51,027 nt of DNA from Alphaproteobacteria bacterium (GTDB taxonomy: Bacteria > Pseudomonadota > Alphaproteobacteria > Rhodobacterales > Rhodobacteraceae). Position 1 is the first letter of the stretch, and every line of letters starts with the position of its first letter. The notes under the pieces are model-generated. The model was given only the letters and a program-made list of their open reading frames with translations, was not told where the DNA came from and did not search any database. Of the stretch, positions 46,686 through 51,027 are shown in pieces. The stretch lies in contig JAUIHM010000012.1 of assembly GCA_030432315.1 (NCBI GenBank), forward strand, positions 1 to 51,027. The letters are read 5' to 3'. The translations under genes and the position numbers were made by a program.

Positions 46686-48086
46686 TCAGGTATCGATGAT
46701 CGACGGCTCCCGACGACTCGCGCATTCGGAATGGGTGCATATGCGGCACCCCGGACCAACGGCGAGCGGGGTTTTCTTCTCCGACGCAAACCCGGCGTCC
46801 GCGGCAAAGACCAGCATGTCTACCTTCATTCCGTCCGGATGCGCCCGAGCCGCGACCTGCCGTCCGTCACCACCCGGAAGCACAACCTTGGCACGCATCA
46901 CCGCTCCGGAGCGTGCCCGGTGCAGCGGCCAGACCGGACAGTCGAGCTGCCTCGACCGGGGAAGCAGATCAAGCGCTCCGCCACGATGCAGGGTCGCGCC
47001 GGAGGCGTCGACCGAGATCAACCCCGCACGCGGGGCCCCAGCCTGATAGAGTTCAGCAATCCGCCGGAACACCAGAGGCCCGTCCCCGTCCGCTGCCCGG
47101 ACCATCGCATCCAGATCCCACGACAACCGGCTTCCGAGGTGCAGCAGCGTTTCTGCGGGCATGCATATGGCGTCGGCAATTCGCCTGCTCAGCAAGTCTG
47201 TTGCAAAGGGCAGTGCCGGCGCCGGACAATGCTCCAGAGCCCGCTCGATTTCCGGCACTTCAGACTGGATGACATAGGCAAGTGAAAGCGAAGATATGCG
47301 TTTGGACCTCCCCCATTCGACGGGCAGATGCGGTGGCCGTTTCAGCGCCGCAAACAGTGCCGCCTCAAGGTCCCGCCCCTCACCAAGATCGGTCAATAGC
47401 CGCTGCGCCGCCGTTTCAGTTGCGCCGGTACGGTCCGACCCGCTCAGGTGGTTCTCCGCCTCTTCAATGGCGGTCCGCGGTCGCCGGTTTTCGGAAATCC
47501 GATCGAAATGTGCTGCCAGCGATGTGGCGGTCCGTGCCAGCCGCGAGGATTGCTCATCGACGATCCTCTCGAAACGCCGGCGCTGTTGAGGCAGAATCTC
47601 CGCTGGATCCGACAGGATCTCCGCCGTTGAACGCAGCGCGGTAATCTCCGTCAGCATCGTATGCATTGCCTCGGCCAACACCGGGTCATGGGTAAGCCGG
47701 TCCGAGAGCGCCTCGATTTCGGCCTGCGCCGCTGCCAAGGCCCCATAAATCCGTGCCAATGCCCGCGCCCACGCCGGATGCCTCGCAATGAAGGAATCGA
47801 TGTCCCCGCTGCGAAGGTCCTGCGATCCCACCGTTTCATCCTCGGCCAGCGTCAACAACTGATCGCGCAGCCGGCGTTCGGTAGTACCGTCCAGACTGTC
47901 TATCGATAGCGATAGCTCACGCCCGATCGCCGCCAGCAGGGCACCGCCAATGGCCCGCTTGTTTCGCTCGATAAGGTTGAGATAAGACGGTGAAATTCCG
48001 ACCCGACCGGCAAGATCATTTTGCCGGATCCCTTGGGCACGGCGCGTTTCCCGGATCTTTAGACCGATGACCGATCGTGAACTCAT
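46686..48086 (-). CDS. XRE-family regulator with H-box-like segment and C-terminal CRIC cluster (ScfR/RamB-like)
   Basis: A 466-residue transcription factor. Residues about 8-62 are an XRE HTH (IRETRRAQGIRQNDLAGRVGISPSYLNLIERNKR). Residues about 138-195 resemble a histidine-kinase dimerisation helix: MHTMLTEITALRSTAEIL (141-158) aligns column by column with the H-box consensus, with H142 at the phosphoacceptor position. The C-terminal half is the short-chain fatty-acyl regulator (DUF2083-like) domain, ending with C447-RI-C450-THSE-C455. No kinase ATPase domain is present. I chose the ATG at 48086; one GTG-type extension reaches 48104. It is divergent from the ABC transporter operon, its likely target. 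Confidence 0.88.
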   Translation of the reverse strand: MSSRSVIGLKIRETRRAQGIRQNDLAGRVGISPSYLNLIERNKRAIGGALLAAIGRELSLSIDSLDGTTERRLRDQLLTLAEDETVGSQDLRSGDIDSFIARHPAWARALARIYGALAAAQAEIEALSDRLTHDPVLAEAMHTMLTEITALRSTAEILSDPAEILPQQRRRFERIVDEQSSRLARTATSLAAHFDRISENRRPRTAIEEAENHLSGSDRTGATETAAQRLLTDLGEGRDLEAALFAALKRPPHLPVEWGRSKRISSLSLAYVIQSEVPEIERALEHCPAPALPFATDLLSRRIADAICMPAETLLHLGSRLSWDLDAMVRAADGDGPLVFRRIAELYQAGAPRAGLISVDASGATLHRGGALDLLPRSRQLDCPVWPLHRARSGAVMRAKVVLPGGDGRQVAARAHPDGMKVDMLVFAADAGFASEKKTPLAVGPGCRICTHSECASRREPSIIDT

Positions 48087-48140
48087 CGCAAGCCATTGAC
48101 CCAAACCGCATTTTCTACCGCAGTAGTAAATGATTTACAA

Positions 48141-48161
48141 AATTGCTGCGATGCGGCAATT
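48141..48161. promoter_or_regulatory. AATTGC-N9-GCAATT inverted repeat between regulator and transporter operon
   Basis: AATTGC (48141-48146) and GCAATT (48156-48161) are perfect inverted repeats 9 bases apart, in an AT-rich 225-base gap between divergent genes. A TTGACA hexamer at 48166-48171 lies next to it, but no good -10 box follows. It is a plausible operator for the XRE regulator. Confidence 0.4.
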
Positions 48162-48311
48162 ATTTTTGACATGATTTTCCATACTTGTCAATTGGTTGTT
48201 GAAAAAATTTTCACTCCCGGAAGATAGTGGAGGAGAAAACAAGCGCGACGCCTGACCGGGGTAATTCTTCGAAGGTGACACGTGCCGCACCAAATGGGAG
48301 GAAAACAAACA

Positions 48312-49661
48312 ATGTCAAAGCTCATCATGAACCGCCGGGGTCTGCTACGCAGTTCCGCCATCCTTGGCGCAGGTCTGGCCACCCCGACAATCTTTACCGG
48401 CAGGGCGTGGTCGCAGTCCTATACCAATGAGCCGACCGGCGATACCGTCACGCTCGGTTTCAACGTACCGCAGACAGGCGCCTATGCCGACGAAGGCGCT
48501 GACGAACTGCGCGCGTATCAACTCGCTGTTGAGCATCTTAACGGCGAAGGCGACGGCGGCATGCTCAATACCTTCTCTTCAAGGGCACTCGAGGGTGCAG
48601 GCATCAACGGCAAGAAGGTGGCGTACGTCACCGGAGACACTCAGACCAAATCCGATGCCGCCCGGGCCAGCGCCACCCGCATGATCGAACGTGACGGCGC
48701 GATCATGATCACCGGCGGATCCTCGTCCGGCGTAGCCGTTGCGGTGCAGAGCCTTTGCCAGGAAATGGGCGTCATCTTCATGGCCGGCCTCACCCACTCC
48801 AACGACACCACGGGCAAGGACAAGAAGGCCAACGGTTTCCGCCACTTCTTCAACGCCTACATGTCGGCCGCCGCGCTCGCGCCGGTACTCAAAGAGGAAT
48901 ACGGCACGGACCGCAAAGCGTACCACCTGACTGCCGATTACACCTGGGGCTGGACTCAGGAGGAATCAATCGCCGCCGCAACCGAGGCCCTCGGCTGGGA
49001 AACCACCGCCAAGGTCCGCACACCGCTCGGGGCAGGCGACTTCTCGCAGTACCTCACTCCGGTGCTCAATTCTGGTGCCGACGTGCTGATCCTGAACCAT
49101 TACGGCCGGGATATGGTAAACTCCCTGACCCAAGCGGTGCAATTCGGTCTCAAGAACAAGCAGGTCAACGGTAAGAACTTTGAGATCGTCGTACCGCTCT
49201 ATTCCGAACTGATGGCCCAAGGCGCCGGCGAGGCGGTGAAGGGTATCCTGGGTTCCGCCAACTGGGATTGGAAACTCACTGACGAAGGCACCCAGGCGCT
49301 TACCCGGTCGTTCGGCGCCAAATACGGCTTCCCGCCAAGCCAGGCCGCACATACCTGCTACGTGCAAACCCTGCTCTATGCCGATGCCGCCCAGCGCGCA
49401 GGCAGCTTTAACCCCTGCGCCATCGCGGAAGCCCTTGAAGGCTTCGATTTCGACGGTCTCGGCAACGGCCCGACCCTATACCGCGCCGCCGATCACCAGT
49501 GCTTCAAGGACGTTCTGGTGGTTCGCGGCAAGGAAAACCCGGAAAACCAGTACGACCTGCTTGAAGTCGTGCAGATCGTTCCGTCCGCGCAGGTCACGTA
49601 TGAGCCGGACAACCCAATGTTTGCCGGCGGCGACCTCGGCACGTGCAACCCCGGGGCCTGA
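48312..49661 (+). CDS. Branched-chain-amino-acid-type ABC transporter substrate-binding protein
   Basis: A 449-residue periplasmic type 1 binding protein. The N-terminus MNRRGLLRSSAILGAGLATPTIF has twin arginines and a hydrophobic stretch that ends near RAWSQ, so Tat export is likely. The mature part carries the Leu/Ile/Val-binding fold (VTLGFNVPQTGAYADEG, ITGGSSSGVAVAVQSLCQEMGVIFMAGL, YTWGWTQEESIAAATEALG). The cargo is not settled by sequence; it may be an amide or carboxylic acid. The ATG at 48312 follows GGGAGGAAAAC. First gene of the transporter operon, divergent from the XRE regulator. Confidence 0.92.
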   Translation: MSKLIMNRRGLLRSSAILGAGLATPTIFTGRAWSQSYTNEPTGDTVTLGFNVPQTGAYADEGADELRAYQLAVEHLNGEGDGGMLNTFSSRALEGAGINGKKVAYVTGDTQTKSDAARASATRMIERDGAIMITGGSSSGVAVAVQSLCQEMGVIFMAGLTHSNDTTGKDKKANGFRHFFNAYMSAAALAPVLKEEYGTDRKAYHLTADYTWGWTQEESIAAATEALGWETTAKVRTPLGAGDFSQYLTPVLNSGADVLILNHYGRDMVNSLTQAVQFGLKNKQVNGKNFEIVVPLYSELMAQGAGEAVKGILGSANWDWKLTDEGTQALTRSFGAKYGFPPSQAAHTCYVQTLLYADAAQRAGSFNPCAIAEALEGFDFDGLGNGPTLYRAADHQCFKDVLVVRGKENPENQYDLLEVVQIVPSAQVTYEPDNPMFAGGDLGTCNPGA

Positions 49662-49669
49662 TCCCCGCC

Positions 49670-49701
49670 GCCACCGCACGGACTCGTATCCGCGCGGTGG
49701 C
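49670..49701 (+). repeat. Intergenic stem-loop between binding protein and permease genes
   Basis: GCCACCGC pairs with GCGGTGGC, and after one A-C mismatch CGG pairs with CCG, around an eight-base loop. No T-run follows. Hairpins of this sort after a binding-protein gene often stabilise its mRNA relative to the permease genes. Confidence 0.6.
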
Positions 49702-49783
49702 GTGCACCTGACAAATTGATGCTGACAGTACCCGTGCCCGTCGCAATGCGGTGGCGCGGTGAACAGTTGCGGGAGGTCGACGC

Positions 49784-50812
49784 ATGGATGCCATCGTACT
49801 TCAGATCCTTAACGGTCTCGACAAGGGCAGCGCCTATGCGCTGATTGCCCTTGGGCTGACACTGATATTTGGCACCCTCGGAGTGGTGAACTTCGCGCAC
49901 GGGGCGCTGTTCATGCTTGGAGCCTTCGTCGCCGTGACGATCCGCAGCCTGCTGACGCTGGAGATGGTTGCGCTTTCGGAAACCGAAACCACGGCCTGGG
50001 GTACGCCGCTGGAGGTACGCACACCCTATGTGGAAGCCTGGTTCGGCGATTTCGGCGCCACCCTCATCAACTGGTCGGTTCCGGTCTCGATCCTGATCGC
50101 CATTCCGTTCATGCTGATGGTCGGCCTCATCATGGAACGCGGCCTGATCAAGCACTTCTACAAACGGCCACACGCCGACCAGATCCTGGTAACGTTCGGA
50201 CTGGCCATCGTTTTGCAGGAGATCATCAAGGCTTGGTTCGGCGCCAACCCCATTCCGCAACCGGCCCCTGACGCCCTGCGCGGCATGGTCGACCTCGGCG
50301 CCGCCCTCGGTCAGCAGGCCGGTAACATCGTTTATCCTCTCTGGCGCTTCGTTTACTTCGGATTCGCTATTGCCGTGATAGGCGCCGTGTTCGCTTTCCT
50401 GCAGTTCACCACCTTCGGCATGGTTGTTCGTGCCGGAATGGCAGATCGCGAGACAGTCGGCATTCTTGGAATCGACATCGATCGGCGCTTCACTTGGATG
50501 TTCGGTCTCGCCGCCGTCGTCGCCGGCGTCGCCGGGGTGATGTACACGCCAATCCTGTCGCCCGACTACCATCTCGGCATGGACTTCCTGGTGCTGAGTT
50601 TCGTGGTCGTCGTGGTAGGCGGCATGGGTTCACTGCCTGGCGCCGTCGCCGCGGGCTTCATGCTCGGCATCCTGCAGAGCTTTGCCTCGATGAACGAGGT
50701 CAAGGCAATTTTCCCGGGCATCGACCAGATCATCATATACCTCGTTGCAGTCATAGTTCTGTTGATCCGCCCCCGTGGCCTGATGGGCCACAAGGGCGTG
50801 ATGGAGACCTGA
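49784..50812 (+). CDS. Branched-chain-type ABC transporter permease (LivH-like)
   Basis: A 342-residue membrane permease. The family opening ILNGLDKGSAYALIALGLTLIFGTLGVVNFAHGALFMLGAF is at residues 6-46, and the EAA-like loop GMADRETVGILGIDIDRRFTWMFGLAAVVAGVAGVMYTP follows. About eight to nine hydrophobic helices are visible. An insert at about residues 65-95 (SETETTAWGTPLEVRTPYVEAW) is longer than in E. coli LivH. The ATG at 49784 follows GGAGGTCG. It is followed after three bases by a second permease gene. Confidence 0.94.
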   Translation: MDAIVLQILNGLDKGSAYALIALGLTLIFGTLGVVNFAHGALFMLGAFVAVTIRSLLTLEMVALSETETTAWGTPLEVRTPYVEAWFGDFGATLINWSVPVSILIAIPFMLMVGLIMERGLIKHFYKRPHADQILVTFGLAIVLQEIIKAWFGANPIPQPAPDALRGMVDLGAALGQQAGNIVYPLWRFVYFGFAIAVIGAVFAFLQFTTFGMVVRAGMADRETVGILGIDIDRRFTWMFGLAAVVAGVAGVMYTPILSPDYHLGMDFLVLSFVVVVVGGMGSLPGAVAAGFMLGILQSFASMNEVKAIFPGIDQIIIYLVAVIVLLIRPRGLMGHKGVMET

Positions 50813-50815
50813 TCC

Positions 50816-51027
50816 ATGCGTTTTGTAGAAAATCAGAAATACGACGGGTGGCTGATGCTCGGCTTCTGCGCCGCGGTTTTACTTGGACCGGTCATTCTCG
50901 TCCCCTTCGGTGCGGGCTATCCGGATCTGATGCAGAAGTTTGCGATCTTCGGTATCTTCGCAATTGGCTTCAACATCCTTTTCGGTCTGACCGGCTACCT
51001 GTCCTTCGGTCACGCGGCGTTTCTCGG
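50816..51027 (+). CDS. Branched-chain-type ABC transporter permease (LivM-like), N-terminal part
   Basis: Reads [71 protein letters not shown] and runs off the right edge after 70 codons. The [15 protein letters not shown] motif is the hallmark of LivM permeases. It starts three bases after the LivH-like stop. The ATPase genes should follow outside the window. Confidence 0.92.
   Translation, partial: MRFVENQKYDGWLMLGFCAAVLLGPVILVPFGAGYPDLMQKFAIFGIFAIGFNILFGLTGYLSFGHAAFL

Overview
This window looks like a chromosomal segment of a GC-rich alphaproteobacterium, most likely close to Rhodobacterales. The evidence is gene content. There is an atpHAGDC operon without atpIBEF, a pyrB / pyrC-like / plsY operon, a DUF2794 gene, and an HTH-XRE regulator with a C-terminal CRIC cysteine cluster (short-chain fatty-acyl regulator type). 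There is also PHA depolymerase, HspQ, and a phosphatase-SQR fusion in a sulfide cluster. I see no transposase, phage module, CRISPR array or rRNA.

Layout: (1) 1-6.9 kb holds a truncated FkbM-type methyltransferase at the left edge, a SCO1/SenC copper chaperone, galE and a YcaD-like MFS carrier on the minus strand, then the plus-strand pyrB-pyrC'-plsY operon. (2) 7-14 kb holds a beta-propeller lactonase, gap, and glpK divergent from a GlpR-type DeoR regulator, then a GNAT enzyme, a LysR regulator and a lysozyme-like lipoprotein. (3) 14-24 kb is a sulfide/NO-type stress locus. Rrf2 and Crp/Fnr regulator genes overlap on the minus strand. Downstream on that strand lie a DUF2892 protein, two YeeE/YedE half-transporters, an ETHE1-like persulfide dioxygenase, the phosphatase-SQR fusion and a SulP transporter. 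A bd-type quinol oxidase (cydA, cydB, DUF2474) is divergent from the regulators. (4) 24-29 kb holds a D-2-hydroxyacid dehydrogenase, two tRNA-Lys genes, dapF-mtaB and two unknown genes. (5) 29.4-34.3 kb is atpHAGDC. (6) 34.3-46.2 kb holds a methyltransferase-like gene, clpA, a DUF2794 gene, a gamma-glutamyltransferase, hspQ, an amidohydrolase/dehydrogenase pair, phaZ, a GST and a mannonate-dehydratase-family gene. (7) 46.2-51 kb holds a single-domain response regulator, the XRE regulator and the start of a branched-chain-amino-acid-type ABC transporter operon that runs off the right edge.

The most unusual non-genic signal is an 88/89-bp element present twice, 41 kb apart, upstream of pyrB and of the mannonate-dehydratase-like gene. 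Each copy has four GGTATC units at exact 11-bp spacing, flanked on both sides by GTTAAC. The most unusual protein-level signal is that the XRE regulator contains a segment that aligns position by position with a histidine-kinase H-box, and a lone receiver-domain gene lies directly downstream. Other leads are a two-cysteine Crp-type regulator, an Rrf2 gene that must start at TTG, a palindrome overlapping the hspQ promoter, and a set of mutually exclusive hairpins at 44.8 kb.
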